A stretch of DNA of 64,000 bases from Limnochordaceae bacterium (GTDB taxonomy: Bacteria; Bacillota; Limnochordia; Limnochordales; Geochordaceae): contig JADBKR010000008.1 of assembly GCA_014896295.1 (NCBI GenBank), positions 558,001 through 622,000 on the forward strand, given 5' to 3'. A model generated the notes under the pieces. That model was given only the letters and a program-made list of their open reading frames with translations, had not been told where the DNA came from and made no database searches. Both the position numbers and the translations under genes were made by a program. This document shows positions 1-8,335 of the stretch, piece after piece. Numbering within the stretch: the stretch's first letter is position 1; every line of letters starts with the position of its first letter.

Positions 1-402
1 CCCGCTGATCCCCAGGGAGATGCCCAGGCTGGCCAGCGTGGCCACGATCCCGGCGCCCGTCGCCACCCAGAGCGTGGTACGAGGCGACCACTTGCGATGC
101 AAGGAGACGCCGAGCCCGAGCGACAAGAGGCCTGCCGGCACCAGCATCAGGACGGAGCCGATGCCCCCGCCCAGCACGCCGCTCAACAGGGCGGTGACGA
201 CCCACGCCATGACGCCGGTGCCGGGCCCGTACCGGAAGATGAGCAAGGTGATGGGCGCCGGCAAGACCATCGCCAGGAAGGGCACGTACAGCGATAGCCA
301 CGCCAGTACCACGGTGACGGCCGCCAGCACGCCACCTTCGGTGAGTCGCCGGACGCGATGGCGCGCCTCGCCTTCGCGGGAAACCGGGGTCCGAACGCCT
401 AT
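1..402 (-). CDS. DUF2232 (YybS-like) membrane protein, 3' end outside window
   Basis: The frame is open to the window edge, so the C-terminus is missing. After a short basic N-terminus the protein has hydrophobic segments resembling the YybS/DUF2232 family (LTEGGVLAAV, then VPFLAMVLPAPITLLIF). Its place downstream of rpsF-ssb-rpsR and a MazG-like gene is the usual one for this family in Bacillota. No ATG, GTG or TTG lies near the natural N-terminus. An ATA at 402-400 overlaps the TAG stop of the upstream gene and follows a GGTGGAGG ribosome-binding sequence; the next conventional start is a GTG at 330. The family's function is unknown; a membrane or transport role is inferred. Confidence 0.72.
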   Translation of the reverse strand, partial: MGVRTPVSREGEARHRVRRLTEGGVLAAVTVVLAWLSLYVPFLAMVLPAPITLLIFRYGPGTGVMAWVVTALLSGVLGGGIGSVLMLVPAGLLSLGLGVSLHRKWSPRTTLWVATGAGIVATLASLGISLGISG

Positions 403-734
403 GGCCGACCTCCACCCTGGAAATGGCGATATAGTGCGCTGAAGTCGCCGTACCACTGCTCGAGCTCGTGCCCTTGCTCGGTCATGGCGCGCAGCCGGCT
501 CTCCGCTTTCATGTCGAGGCGGGTAGGGCTGATGCCGAGCCGGCGGCCCAGCAGGTAAGCCGTGACCACCAGGGTCGCCAGCGCGTCGGCGATGCCCTCG
601 TCGCTCGCCCTCAGTACCGCCCGGTAGACGCCGGCCAGCGCCGCGGCCAGTTCAGCCTTGACGTGCTCGATGGCACGCAGGTTACGGGCCAGGTCGGTCT
701 CCGGCGGCTTGCCGGCCGCCGCGCTCTCTTGCAT
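399..734 (-). CDS. MazG-like family protein
   Basis: About 111 residues when started at the ATG at 734. All-alpha and rich in Ala, Leu and Glu, with a pattern (NLRAIEHVKAEL, IADALATLVVTAYLLGRRLG) resembling the short MazG-like proteins found beside rpsR in Bacillota. The acidic metal-binding set of true MazG pyrophosphatases is not evident, so enzyme activity is unproven. Upstream in-frame starts exist at 797 (ATG after AGAGGGG) and 839 (TTG). It lies between rpsR and the DUF2232 gene, and its stop overlaps the presumed start of the latter. Confidence 0.68.
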   Translation of the reverse strand: MQESAAAGKPPETDLARNLRAIEHVKAELAAALAGVYRAVLRASDEGIADALATLVVTAYLLGRRLGISPTRLDMKAESRLRAMTEQGHELEQWYGDFSALYRHFQGGGRP

Positions 735-845
735 GCTCGATCCGGCCACCCCCGTGCCGTGGAGCCCGGCCGTCGCCGGACCCACGAGGGCGGGCATGCG
801 CCCGCCCCTCTTGCACCTCGGCCCGCCGCTCGGCGGCAAGCCGCC

Positions 846-1073
846 TCAGTCGGCCACGAACGGGAGCAGCGCCAGGTGCCGGGCGCGCTTCATGGCCACC
901 GTCAGCTGGCGCTGGTGGCGGGCGCAGTTACCCGAGATCCTCCGGGGGAGGATCTTGGCTCGCTCCGTCATGTACTTGCGCAGCCGGTTGACGTCCTTGT
1001 AGTCGACCCACTGGATCTTGTCCACGCAGAAGGCGCACACCTTGCGGCGGCGCTTGGAACGCTCTTTGGGCAC
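846..1073 (-). CDS. rpsR: 30S ribosomal protein S18
   Basis: 75 residues, normal S18 length. The N-terminus has the CxxC pair (KVCAFCVDK) seen in many zinc-type S18 proteins, followed by the conserved core [19 protein letters not shown] and a [10 protein letters not shown] segment. S18 binds S6 on the platform of the small subunit. The start is GTG at 1073; a stop codon just upstream in frame excludes a longer form. It is third in the rpsF-ssb-rpsR operon. Confidence 0.97.
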   Translation of the reverse strand: MPKERSKRRRKVCAFCVDKIQWVDYKDVNRLRKYMTERAKILPRRISGNCARHQRQLTVAMKRARHLALLPFVAD

Positions 1074-1125
1074 GCGTACATCCCGAGCCTTTCATGTGCC
1101 GATCCGGGCCCCCTTTGCGGAGGGC

Positions 1126-1545
1126 TCAAAAGGGAGTCTCGTCGGCAGCAGGCAGGTCCTCGGCTCCCTCGCTGGCGAACTCGTCGCCGGCCTCCGGGGC
1201 GGGCCCGCCCTCGTCCGTGCCCTTGGGACGGGGCTCCAGGAAAGCCACCCGGTCAGCCACCACTTCCGCGGCGATCCGGCGTATACCGTTTTGGTCGTCG
1301 TAGCTGCGGATCTGGAGCCGGCCGTCGACCCCCACGAGGCGGCCCTTGCGCACGTAGGCGCCAACCGTCTCGGCCAGCTTGCGCCAGCAGACGACGTCGA
1401 TGAAATCCGTCTCCCGCTGGCCCTGCTGGTTGGTGAACGGGCGATCCACCGCGATGCGGAAGCGGGTCACCGCCGCTCCTGCTCCGGTGTACCGCAACTC
1501 CGCGTCCTTGACGGCCCGTCCCACGAGCACGATGCGGTTGACCAT
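1126..1545 (-). CDS. ssb: single-stranded DNA-binding protein
   Basis: 139 residues. An OB fold begins at the N-terminus (MVNRIVLVGR, then RFRIAVDRPF and DFIDVVCWRKLAE), followed by a disordered linker and an acidic tip ending DETPF, the C-terminal hook that recruits replication and repair partners. It lies 9 bases after rpsF and before rpsR, the classical arrangement that ties SSB to S6/S18 synthesis. Confidence 0.97.
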   Translation of the reverse strand: MVNRIVLVGRAVKDAELRYTGAGAAVTRFRIAVDRPFTNQQGQRETDFIDVVCWRKLAETVGAYVRKGRLVGVDGRLQIRSYDDQNGIRRIAAEVVADRVAFLEPRPKGTDEGGPAPEAGDEFASEGAEDLPAADETPF

Positions 1546-1554
1546 GGGAAGCCC

Positions 1555-1884
1555 TCACCCCTCACCGACTGGTGCAGTCTGGGTCTGCGTCTGGCGCCTG
1601 ACGACCAGGTGCCGCAAGACTGCGTCGGTGATGCGCAGGACCCGCTCAAGCTCCCGCGAAACGGAGGGCTCGGCGTCGAAATGGAGCAGGACGTAATAGC
1701 CCTCGTTCTGGCGCTTGATGGGATAGGCCAGGCGACGCCTCCCCCACCGCTCGACGTTGACGACCGAGCCGCCGCCGTCGGTGATGATCTTCTGCAGGCG
1801 GCCGACCGCGGCCTCGATGGCCTCGTCGCTGTCGAGCTGGGGGCTCAGCACCACCACAGCCTCGTACGGGCGCACCACTGGCAC
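1555..1884 (-). CDS. rpsF: 30S ribosomal protein S6
   Basis: 109 residues. Typical S6 features are the opening RPYEAVVVLSP, the central WGRRRLAYPIKRQNEGYYVLLHF and the C-terminal RVLRITDAVLRHLVV. The start is GTG at 1884 preceded by a strong GGGAGGAGGTGG ribosome-binding sequence. It is first in the operon with ssb and rpsR. A hairpin lies over the leader immediately upstream. Confidence 0.97.
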   Translation of the reverse strand: MPVVRPYEAVVVLSPQLDSDEAIEAAVGRLQKIITDGGGSVVNVERWGRRRLAYPIKRQNEGYYVLLHFDAEPSVSRELERVLRITDAVLRHLVVRRQTQTQTAPVGEG

Positions 1885-1894
1885 CCACCTCCTC

Positions 1895-1930
1895 CCTGTG
1901 GACGACCGGCACCCCGGGAACCTTCACAGG
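1895..1930 (-). promoter_or_regulatory. candidate rpsF leader hairpin (possible S6:S18 autoregulatory site)
   Basis: In the leader of rpsF, CCTGTG and CACAGG pair around a GC-rich internal region, and the 3' arm runs into the ribosome-binding sequence. Many bacteria carry a structured rpsF leader bound by the S6:S18 complex that represses the operon. The position fits that idea, but I could not align the family consensus, so only the hairpin itself is directly seen. Confidence 0.35.
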
Positions 1931-1956
1931 CCCGGGGGCAGGGGGGTAGCGCGGCC

Positions 1957-1962
1957 ATTATA
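1957..1962 (-). promoter_or_regulatory. extended -10 promoter for rpsF-ssb-rpsR
   Basis: The minus strand reads TGATATAAT here, a perfect TATAAT preceded by the extended TGN element, with no good -35 hexamer at 17 bases. It overlaps the stop codon of bkdB, so the ribosomal operon would start from inside the 3' end of the bkd operon, about 70 bases before rpsF. Confidence 0.6.
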
Positions 1963-3198
1963 TCACGCCAGCGGTGTCCCGGGGCCCAACGCCTCCAGCC
2001 GCCGCTTGACGGCGTTGAGGAAGCGGAGCGCGTGCACCCCGTCGGCCACCCGGTGATCGAAGGAGAGGCAGAGGTTCATCACCGACCGGATGGCGATCTG
2101 ATCGTCCTTGAGCACCACCAGCCGCTTGGTGACGGCCTCCGTGGTCAGGATCGCCGCCTGCGGCGGGTTGATGATGGGAGCCGACAGGATCGACCCCAGC
2201 GCCCCCGTGTTGTTGACCGTGAACGTGCCCCCGGACGTCTCGTCGGCCGAAAGCCGCCCTTCCCGGGCACGCCGCACCAGGTCGTGCAGGGCCCGAGCGA
2301 TGCCCGTGAGGCTGAGCCGGTCCGCCTCACGCAGCACCGGTACGAGGAGGGCCTCCTCCAGGCCCACCGCGACCCCCACGTGGATCTGGCGGTGGCGGAC
2401 CACCTTGCCGTCCTGCCAGGAGGCATTGAGGTCAGGCCATTCCTGCAGGGCCTCGACCACGGCCTTGATGGCGAAGGGGAGGAAGGTGAGCTCGAAGCCT
2501 TCCCGCTCCACGAAAGCCTGGCGCACCTGCTCCCTCAGGGCCACGAGGGACGTCACGTCGGCCTCCACCACGGTCCAGGCGTGAGGGATGGAGGTCCAGC
2601 TCTCGGTCATCCGCCGGGCGATGACCTCCCGGATGGCAGCCGCAGCACCGCTCCTGGCGGCCGGCGCAGGAGCCGGCGCCACGGTGCCGGGCAGGACCGG
2701 CCGGCCCGCCGCCGGTTTCTCGACGTCCGAAGGAGCAGCCGTCACCACCGCCGGCGCGCCGGGAACGGTCGCCGGGGCCCGGCGCCCGGCCTCGCCTTGC
2801 GCCTGCCTCTCCCGGGCCACGCGAAGGACGTCTTCCCGCGTCACCCGGCCGGCCTCGCCGGTGCCCTTCACCTGAGCGAGATCGATGCCGTACTCTTTCG
2901 CCAGCCGGCGCACGGCCGGGGAGTACTCGCCTCTGCCGCTCCCGTCGGGAGAGACCGCCGCGCCCTGCTCGGTGTCGAGCACCGCGATGACCGTGCCGAC
3001 CGCAACGGTGCTCCCTTCGGCCGCCTTGACCTCCAACAGGGTGCCCTCCGCGGGAGACGGCACCTCCACGGTGACCTTGTCCGTGAGCACCTCCACCAGG
3101 GGCTCGAAGCGGCCCACCTTCTCCCCCGGCGCCTTGAGCCATCGCACGATCTGGCCCTCGGTGACGCTCTCTCCCAGCTGCGGCATCACGACCTCCAT
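1963..3198 (-). CDS. bkdB: branched-chain 2-oxoacid dehydrogenase E2 (dihydrolipoyl acyltransferase)
   Basis: About 411 residues. Domains in order: a lipoyl domain with the lipoylated lysine in VLTDKVTVEVPSP; an Ala/Gly-rich linker; a peripheral subunit-binding domain (YSPAVRRLAKEYGIDL...GRVTREDVL); a second Ala/Pro-rich linker; and a catalytic acyltransferase domain ending with the active-site motif SFDHRVADG. It transfers the acyl group from E1 to CoA. The substrate class is taken from the strongly Bkd-like E1 subunits upstream. No E3 (lpd) gene is in the window. The start is uncertain: ATG at 3198 or at 3213; a GAGGGGG lies just before the latter. Confidence 0.93.
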   Translation of the reverse strand: MEVVMPQLGESVTEGQIVRWLKAPGEKVGRFEPLVEVLTDKVTVEVPSPAEGTLLEVKAAEGSTVAVGTVIAVLDTEQGAAVSPDGSGRGEYSPAVRRLAKEYGIDLAQVKGTGEAGRVTREDVLRVARERQAQGEAGRRAPATVPGAPAVVTAAPSDVEKPAAGRPVLPGTVAPAPAPAARSGAAAAIREVIARRMTESWTSIPHAWTVVEADVTSLVALREQVRQAFVEREGFELTFLPFAIKAVVEALQEWPDLNASWQDGKVVRHRQIHVGVAVGLEEALLVPVLREADRLSLTGIARALHDLVRRAREGRLSADETSGGTFTVNNTGALGSILSAPIINPPQAAILTTEAVTKRLVVLKDDQIAIRSVMNLCLSFDHRVADGVHALRFLNAVKRRLEALGPGTPLA

Positions 3199-3229
3199 TG
3201 CCAAGACCCGCATGCCCCCTCGCGGCGCG

Positions 3230-4213
3230 TCAAACTCTCGCCAGTTCTCGCATCGCCTGCGCGATCGTATCCACGTTGGGCAGGACGGCGTCCTCCAGCA
3301 CCGCGGCGTACGGCGTGGCCGGCACGTCCGGCATGGCGACCCTCCGCACCGGCGCGTCGAGATGGAAGAGGGCCTCCTCCGCCAGGATCGCCGCGACCTC
3401 GGCTCCCATCCCCAGGGTGCGGTTGTCTTCGTAGACGACCAGCGCCCGTCCGGTCTTCTTCACCGACTCCACGATCGTGGCCCGGTCGAGGGGCGCGAGC
3501 GTCCGGAGATCCACGACCTCCACGGACACCCCTTCGCGCTCCAGCCGTTCGGCGGCCTGCATGGTCAGGTGGAGCATCATACCGTACGCGATGGCGGTGA
3601 GGTGTTCTCCTTCCCTGGCGATACGGGCCGGCCCGATCGGCACCACGTGGTCGCCTTCGGGCACCTCGCCCTGGATGGCCCGGTAGCCGCGTTTGGGTTC
3701 GAGGAAGATGACCGGGTCGTCGTCCCGGATGGCCGCCTTCAACAGCCCCTTGGCGTCCGCCGGGTTGGAGGGGATGACCACTTTGAGGCCCGGCACGTGG
3801 GCGAAGAAGCTCTCCACCGACTGCGAGTGGTACAGCCCCCCGCGTACGCCCGCGCCGTACGGCGCCCGCACCACCAGCGGGCACTGCCACTCCCCGTTGG
3901 AACGGTACCGGATGCGGGCCGCCTCGCTGATGATCTGATCCATGGCCGGGTAGATGAAGTCGGCGAACTGGATCTCCGCCACGGGGCGCAGCCCGTTCAT
4001 GGCGGCACCGATGGCCACCCCCACGATGCCCGACTCCGCCAGCGGGGTATCGATGACCCGCTCGGGGCCGTACCGGTCGATCAGGCCTTTGGTGGCGACG
4101 AAGACGCCGCCCTTGACCCCCACGTCCTCGCCCATGACGATGACGCTCTCGTCCCGGGCCATCTCTTCGTCCAGGGCTTCGCGGATGGCGTCGATCATGC
4201 GCTTGACCGCCAT
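3230..4213 (-). CDS. bkdAB: branched-chain 2-oxoacid dehydrogenase E1 beta
   Basis: 327 residues, family length. It contains the transketolase pyrimidine-binding segment (VIVMGEDVGVKGGVF, DTPLAESGIVGVAIG, EIQFADFIYPAMDQI) and the C-terminal transketolase domain. The sequence follows Bacillus BkdAB closely, including IRYRSNGEWQCPLVVRAPYG. The ATG at 4213 has a GGGAAAGGACGG ribosome-binding sequence and overlaps the end of the E1 alpha gene by 19 bases, so the two subunits are translationally coupled. Confidence 0.95.
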   Translation of the reverse strand: MAVKRMIDAIREALDEEMARDESVIVMGEDVGVKGGVFVATKGLIDRYGPERVIDTPLAESGIVGVAIGAAMNGLRPVAEIQFADFIYPAMDQIISEAARIRYRSNGEWQCPLVVRAPYGAGVRGGLYHSQSVESFFAHVPGLKVVIPSNPADAKGLLKAAIRDDDPVIFLEPKRGYRAIQGEVPEGDHVVPIGPARIAREGEHLTAIAYGMMLHLTMQAAERLEREGVSVEVVDLRTLAPLDRATIVESVKKTGRALVVYEDNRTLGMGAEVAAILAEEALFHLDAPVRRVAMPDVPATPYAAVLEDAVLPNVDTIAQAMRELARV

Positions 4214-5253
4214 GGCTGACCGTCCTTTCCCGAGGAGGCGAAGACGTGTCGCATCACGGTGGCCGGATCCGGCTGGGGAGAGCGCTCGGCGTGGTCGGCC
4301 GCATCGTCGACCGTGGCCGCCACCTCCTGGCGCAGGCGCTCTTCTCTCGCCCCGTCCCACAGTCCGGCCGCTTCGAGGCGCTCGCGAAAGGCCGGGATGG
4401 GATCGCGCCGGCGCATCTCGGCCATCTCGTCGGCGCTCCGGTAGATGCGGTCGTCGTCGTCGCTCGAGTGGGGCACGAACCGGTAGGTGAGCGCCTCGAC
4501 GATGGTGGGCCCTTCGCCGCGGCGCCCTCGCTCCGCGGCTTCGGCCACGGCCCGGTAGACCGCCAGCAGGTCCTGCCCGTCCACGGCGACGCCGGCGATG
4601 CCGTAGCCGGCGGCCCGGCGCGCGACGCCCTCGACGCTCATCTGGCGGCGCGACGGCACCGATATGGCCCACCCGTTGTTCTCGCAGAAGAAGACGACCG
4701 GCAACCGGTGGATGGCCGCGAAGTTGACCCCTTCATGGAAGTCGCCCTCGCTCGACGCCCCCTCGCCGAACGACACCAGCACGACGCTGTCCTCTCCTCG
4801 CAGCCGGCTGGCGAGGGCGGCCCCGGCCGCGTGCGGGATCTGGGTGCCCACCGGGCTCGAGCCCGTCAGGATCCGAAGCTTTCGGGAACTGAAGTGGTTG
4901 GGCATCTGCCGGCCGCCGCTGTTGGGGTCCGCCGCCCGTGCGAACGCGCTGAGCATCAGCTCTCGCGGGCTCATGCCGAGGGCGAGTACCAGGGCGATGT
5001 CGCGGTAGTAGGGCAGCACGATGTCGTGCCCCGCGCGAAGCGCGAGGGCTGCCCCGACCTGGGCGGCCTCCTGGCCCTGGCCCGTGATCACGAACGGGAC
5101 CTTGCCCTGGCGCTGCAGGATCCACATCCGCTCGTCGAGTGCCCTGGCCAGCACCATCAGGCGGTACGCCTCCACGAGCTTCTCGGGCTCCAAGAGTGCA
5201 AGGTCGGGATCCGCCGTCGCCGCAGGCGATCGAGGCGCCATCGAGTCGGCCAT
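4195..5253 (-). CDS. bkdAA: branched-chain 2-oxoacid dehydrogenase E1 alpha
   Basis: 352 residues. It has the thiamine-diphosphate site (GEGASSEGDFHEGVNFA ending in ENN) and the segment SGGRQMPNHFSSRKLRILTG characteristic of branched-chain rather than pyruvate E1 alpha; TGSSPVGTQIPHAAG also matches BkdAA. It decarboxylates 2-oxoacids derived from Val, Leu and Ile. The start is ATG at 5253 after GGAAGAAGG. It is first gene of the operon, and two cre-like operators lie 53-99 bases upstream. Confidence 0.94.
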   Translation of the reverse strand: MADSMAPRSPAATADPDLALLEPEKLVEAYRLMVLARALDERMWILQRQGKVPFVITGQGQEAAQVGAALALRAGHDIVLPYYRDIALVLALGMSPRELMLSAFARAADPNSGGRQMPNHFSSRKLRILTGSSPVGTQIPHAAGAALASRLRGEDSVVLVSFGEGASSEGDFHEGVNFAAIHRLPVVFFCENNGWAISVPSRRQMSVEGVARRAAGYGIAGVAVDGQDLLAVYRAVAEAAERGRRGEGPTIVEALTYRFVPHSSDDDDRIYRSADEMAEMRRRDPIPAFRERLEAAGLWDGAREERLRQEVAATVDDAADHAERSPQPDPATVMRHVFASSGKDGQPWRSSA

Positions 5254-5305
5254 GCCTTCTTCCAACCCCCTGCTGCCTGCAGCCCGGGTGAGCCGCAGGC
5301 CGTCG

Positions 5306-5319
5306 TGAAAGCGGTTACC
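5306..5319. promoter_or_regulatory. cre-like operator 1 upstream of bkdAA
   Basis: TGAAAGCGGTTACC fits the LacI/CcpA-family pattern TGNAANCGNTNNCA at every fixed position except the last (C for A). It lies 53 bases before the bkdAA start and is repeated exactly 33 bases away. CcpA or another LacI-family protein is the likely binder; which one is inference. Confidence 0.5.
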
Positions 5320-5338
5320 CATTCTCCCCTGCCCAGTC

Positions 5339-5352
5339 TGGAAGCGGTTACC
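5339..5352. promoter_or_regulatory. cre-like operator 2 upstream of bkdAA
   Basis: TGGAAGCGGTTACC is a second copy of the same 14-base element, in the same orientation and 33 bases (about three helical turns) from the first. The shared core GGTTACC and the regular spacing argue against chance. The pair sits between bkdAA and the divergent QueT-like gene and could act on either. Confidence 0.5.
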
Positions 5353-5483
5353 CCGTACTTTCTCCCACCATGTCTGCCTTCTTGATAATGCATCTTTTTC
5401 GGTTCTGTTGCCAGTCCCCGGGACCCTGCCCGGCGTCCGCCGCATTGCATGACGGTGACGGGCGTGGCATGCTAAGGCCAGCC

Positions 5484-6041
5484 ATGCCACCACCTTCCCG
5501 GCCACCTCTACGCGCAGGCCCGGTCTCCACGGGCCGTCTCGCTCGAGCGGGGGCCATCGCCGCGGCTTACGTCGCGGCAGCCGCAGCCCTCGGCCCGCTG
5601 AGCTTCGGCGTGCCGTTGGGGCCGGTGCTCGTGCAGTTCAGAGCAGCAGAGGCGTTGTCGGTGCTCCCCATCTTGTACCCGGAGGCGATCCCCGGCCTGT
5701 TCGTGGGAGTGTGGCTGGCCAACGTGCTGGGCGGTCTGGGCCCGTGGGACGTGTGGGGGGGAAGCCTCGTCAGCCTGCTGGCGGCCTGCGCAACGTGGCT
5801 GGACCGCCGCTCGTGGCGGGCCTACCTCTGGCCGGTGGCGGCCAACGGGGTGCTCATCAGCCTCTATCTCAGCGTCATCTTCGGGCTGCCGTACTGGAGC
5901 ACGGCGCTCGGCATCACCCTGAGCGAGGCGCTGGTGGTAGGGGCGCTGGGTGTACCCCTCGTGCGCGTGCTCCGGCGCTTCAGCCCCCGGCCGAGCCGGC
6001 CGGAGGAGGCTCCTCGATCGCCCGGTGCAACAGGCGCTTGA
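5484..6041 (+). CDS. QueT-family transporter (ECF S component)
   Basis: 185 residues, mostly membrane-embedded. The conserved block [35 protein letters not shown] (read in parts) is the hallmark of the QueT/YkoE-like family, thought to be substrate-binding subunits of ECF transporters for queuosine precursors. Start ATG at 5484 after TAAGG. I saw no preQ1 riboswitch in the leader. Its last 62 bases overlap the end of the convergent DUF951 gene. Confidence 0.85.
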   Translation: MPPPSRPPLRAGPVSTGRLARAGAIAAAYVAAAAALGPLSFGVPLGPVLVQFRAAEALSVLPILYPEAIPGLFVGVWLANVLGGLGPWDVWGGSLVSLLAACATWLDRRSWRAYLWPVAANGVLISLYLSVIFGLPYWSTALGITLSEALVVGALGVPLVRVLRRFSPRPSRPEEAPRSPGATGA

Positions 6042-6204
6042 CGGCGCGCTCGAAACGCCGGCGCGGCAGCAGCACGATGTGCCCGCACCCCAGGCAGCGG
6101 ATGCGAATGTCCATCCCCGTCCGGATGACTTCCCACCGGTCCGAGCCGCACGGGTGGGGTTTGCGGGTCTGGACGATGTCGCCGAGGTAGAGCTTCATCG
6201 GCAT
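5980..6204 (-). CDS. DUF951 family protein
   Basis: 74 residues. It matches the small DUF951 family: [21 protein letters not shown], then [21 protein letters not shown]. The conserved cysteines (CG, CLGC) look like a zinc site. Function unknown; in Bacillota it is often found near the origin. Start ATG at 6204, with a second ATG two codons on. The much longer upstream extension of this frame is antisense to the foldase gene and not coding. Confidence 0.88.
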   Translation of the reverse strand: MPMKLYLGDIVQTRKPHPCGSDRWEVIRTGMDIRIRCLGCGHIVLLPRRRFERAVKRLLHRAIEEPPPAGSAGG

Positions 6205-6387
6205 GGCTGCTCTCTTTATACACCCGGCGGGGCTTCCCGGCCAGCCGGGCCATGGAGCTGGCTCGCAAGCCTGGCCCTGGACCTCCCGTTCGAAAATGGC
6301 CCGGCTGCCCTCCATTTCCGGAAGGGGAAGGTTCGCTGCGTCCGGAATCGGGCGCTGAGGATGGAAACGAAAAGAGGGTGGATTTCG

Positions 6388-7419
6388 GTGAGTTTGTCGC
6401 ATACCCGCGAGCGGCGAGTCCCGTGGCTCGCAGGCCTCGTCGGGTTGGCCATCGCCCTGGGGCTGTTCGCCGCCGGGTACTTCACCTATGCGACCCTGGC
6501 CGCGCCCGGCAAGGACGTCGTGGCCCGGGTCAACGGCGACCCCATCACCAGGGAGCAGTTGACCTCCGAGCTGGAGCGCCAGGCGGGCAGTAGCATCCTC
6601 CAGCAGATGATCGGGCGGCGTCTGGTCCTGCAGGAGATGTCCCGCCGGGGCGTCCAGGTGGGGAAGGCCGAGATCGACGCGGAGATGGGGCGGATCCGGG
6701 ATCAGTTCCCTTCTGCACAGGCCTATGAGGACGCGCTCAAGCGCTACGGCGTGACCGAGGAGGAGCTTCGCCAGGAGGTGGAGCTCAACCTCGGCGTGCG
6801 CGCGCTGGGGCGGTTGGGTGTGAGCGTGAGCGACGCCGAGGTGCGCCAGTACTTCGACGCCAACAAGGAGAGCCTGGGCCAGCCCGAGCAGGTGCGGGTC
6901 CGCCACATCCTGGTGGGGACGCGCAAGGAGGCCGATGACCTGCTCAAGCAACTCAAGTCCGGGGCCGCCTTCGACCAGCTGGCCAGGGAGCACTCGCTCG
7001 ACCAGGCCAGCGCGGCCGAGGGCGGGGACCTGGGGTTCATCAGCCGGGGCGTGACCGTCGAACCCTTCGAGACCGTCGCGTTCAAGCTGAAGAAGGGCGA
7101 GTACGCCATCGCCCAGACCCCTTACGGGTTCCACGTGCTGCAGGTGACGGACCGGCGGGAGGCCAAGCCCGCGCAGTTCGAACAGGTGAAGGATCAGATC
7201 CGGGAACGCCTGCTCGAGCAAAAGGCCCGCACCCCCGAGGAGATCCTGGGCGAGCTCACGCAGAAGGCGTCCATCGAGGTCTACGAGCCGCGCTACGAGT
7301 CGCTGGCGAAAAAGCCGCAGGACGGCCAGGGCTCCGGCAGCGGCAACGGAGCGCCTTCGGGCCGACCGCCCGCAGCCGCGCCCGGGCAGACCGCTCCGGC
7401 GCCGGTTCCTTCTCCGTGA
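6388..7419 (+). CDS. membrane-anchored peptidylprolyl isomerase / foldase (PrsA/SurA type)
   Basis: 343 residues from GTG 6388 (AGAGGGTGG seven bases upstream); ATG 6361 is an alternative with a poorly spaced site. One N-terminal membrane helix ([20 protein letters not shown]), no lipobox, then a SurA-N-like helical part ([15 protein letters not shown]...) and a parvulin domain ([48 protein letters not shown]). A Gly/Pro-rich tail follows. Expected to fold exported proteins at the outer face of the membrane. It lacks the lipoprotein anchor of Bacillus PrsA. Confidence 0.9.
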   Translation: MSLSHTRERRVPWLAGLVGLAIALGLFAAGYFTYATLAAPGKDVVARVNGDPITREQLTSELERQAGSSILQQMIGRRLVLQEMSRRGVQVGKAEIDAEMGRIRDQFPSAQAYEDALKRYGVTEEELRQEVELNLGVRALGRLGVSVSDAEVRQYFDANKESLGQPEQVRVRHILVGTRKEADDLLKQLKSGAAFDQLAREHSLDQASAAEGGDLGFISRGVTVEPFETVAFKLKKGEYAIAQTPYGFHVLQVTDRREAKPAQFEQVKDQIRERLLEQKARTPEEILGELTQKASIEVYEPRYESLAKKPQDGQGSGSGNGAPSGRPPAAAPGQTAPAPVPSP

Positions 7420-7471
7420 CGGCCCCGCGGTAGACCGGCGGCGTTGTGCAGCTGCAGGGCCGCAGGGTCGA

Positions 7472-8335
7472 TCACCGAGCGCGGGCCCCCTGGCGGGCGG
7501 CGGCAAACAGGTGCGCCTGTGCGAGCCCGGCCAGCGGGCCCCAGCGCTCGCGGGCGAAGGTGCGCAGGCGGGGCGGCGCGGCCGGCCGACCCCCGAAAAA
7601 CCTCCTCTCCAGTGCCCGCCGCACCCAGCGGTCGACGGGAAAGGCGTCCCACCGGCCGTATCCGAAGAGCGCCACACACTCGGCCACCTTGGGCCCGACC
7701 CCCGGTAGCTGCATGAGGTGCTCCACCAGCTCCGGGGTCTTCATGGCGTGCCCCCGTTCCAGCCAAGCGGGTTGCTCGGCCAGCCGGGCAGCGGTGGCCG
7801 CAAGGTAGGCGGCCCGGTAGCCGAGGCCGAGGGACCGCAGGTGCTGCTCCCCGAGCGCCGCCAGTTGCTCCGGACGGGGCATCCCGTCGGGACCCGGCTC
7901 CCCTTGCTGGCAGACGGCCTGGACCATCCGCTTGATCCTGGCGATGTGGGTGTGAGAAGAGAGCAAGAACGAGAGCAGGGCCTCCCAGGGCGACACGCGG
8001 GAGATACGCAGCCCTCGCGTCGTTTCCACCACGTCGGCCAGGTCGGGATCGCGGCGGACCAGGTCGGCGTCGAGCGCCGCGTAGTTCCGCCCGAGGTCGA
8101 GCAGGTCCCGCACTGCCCCTGCCGCCTCCGGCGGCTCGCCGGCGACGGTGCCCGGGGGTAATGCCGGGTCGCGGACGAGCCGGACGTGCCAGGGCCCCGC
8201 GAATCCCTCCAGCGCGTCCGCCGACTCGACCCACCAGCGGAAGGTCTGGCCTCCGTCCAGGGTGGCCACGAGGTCCACCGGGTAGCCCCATGCGTCGACC
8301 TCGCCGACGCGCACCAGGGGCAGGTCCGCGCTCAC
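7472..8335 (-). CDS. OGG1/AlkA-type HhH-GPD DNA glycosylase
   Basis: 287 residues. An N-terminal domain (GGQTFRWW) resembles the 8-oxoguanine glycosylase N-domain. The helix-hairpin-helix [18 protein letters not shown] carries the catalytic-type lysine, followed by the FPVD aspartate of bifunctional OGG enzymes. Predicted to excise 8-oxoguanine. The start is taken as GTG at 8335 because it overlaps the upstream stop in a GTGA; no stronger ribosome-binding site is visible. Confidence 0.88.
   Translation of the reverse strand: MSADLPLVRVGEVDAWGYPVDLVATLDGGQTFRWWVESADALEGFAGPWHVRLVRDPALPPGTVAGEPPEAAGAVRDLLDLGRNYAALDADLVRRDPDLADVVETTRGLRISRVSPWEALLSFLLSSHTHIARIKRMVQAVCQQGEPGPDGMPRPEQLAALGEQHLRSLGLGYRAAYLAATAARLAEQPAWLERGHAMKTPELVEHLMQLPGVGPKVAECVALFGYGRWDAFPVDRWVRRALERRFFGGRPAAPPRLRTFARERWGPLAGLAQAHLFAAARQGARAR

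Noticed and set aside
1018-3600. An 860-codon plus-strand frame over ssb, rpsF and bkdB
   Set aside because: It is antisense to three conserved genes, has no recognizable domains and reflects GC-rich codon bias.
5254-5483. preQ1 riboswitch for the QueT-like gene
   Set aside because: No preQ1-type pseudoknot sequence could be found in the leader.
5980-7677. A 565-codon minus-strand frame across the foldase gene
   Set aside because: Only its last 74 codons match a family (DUF951); the rest is the antisense of a well-supported foldase gene.
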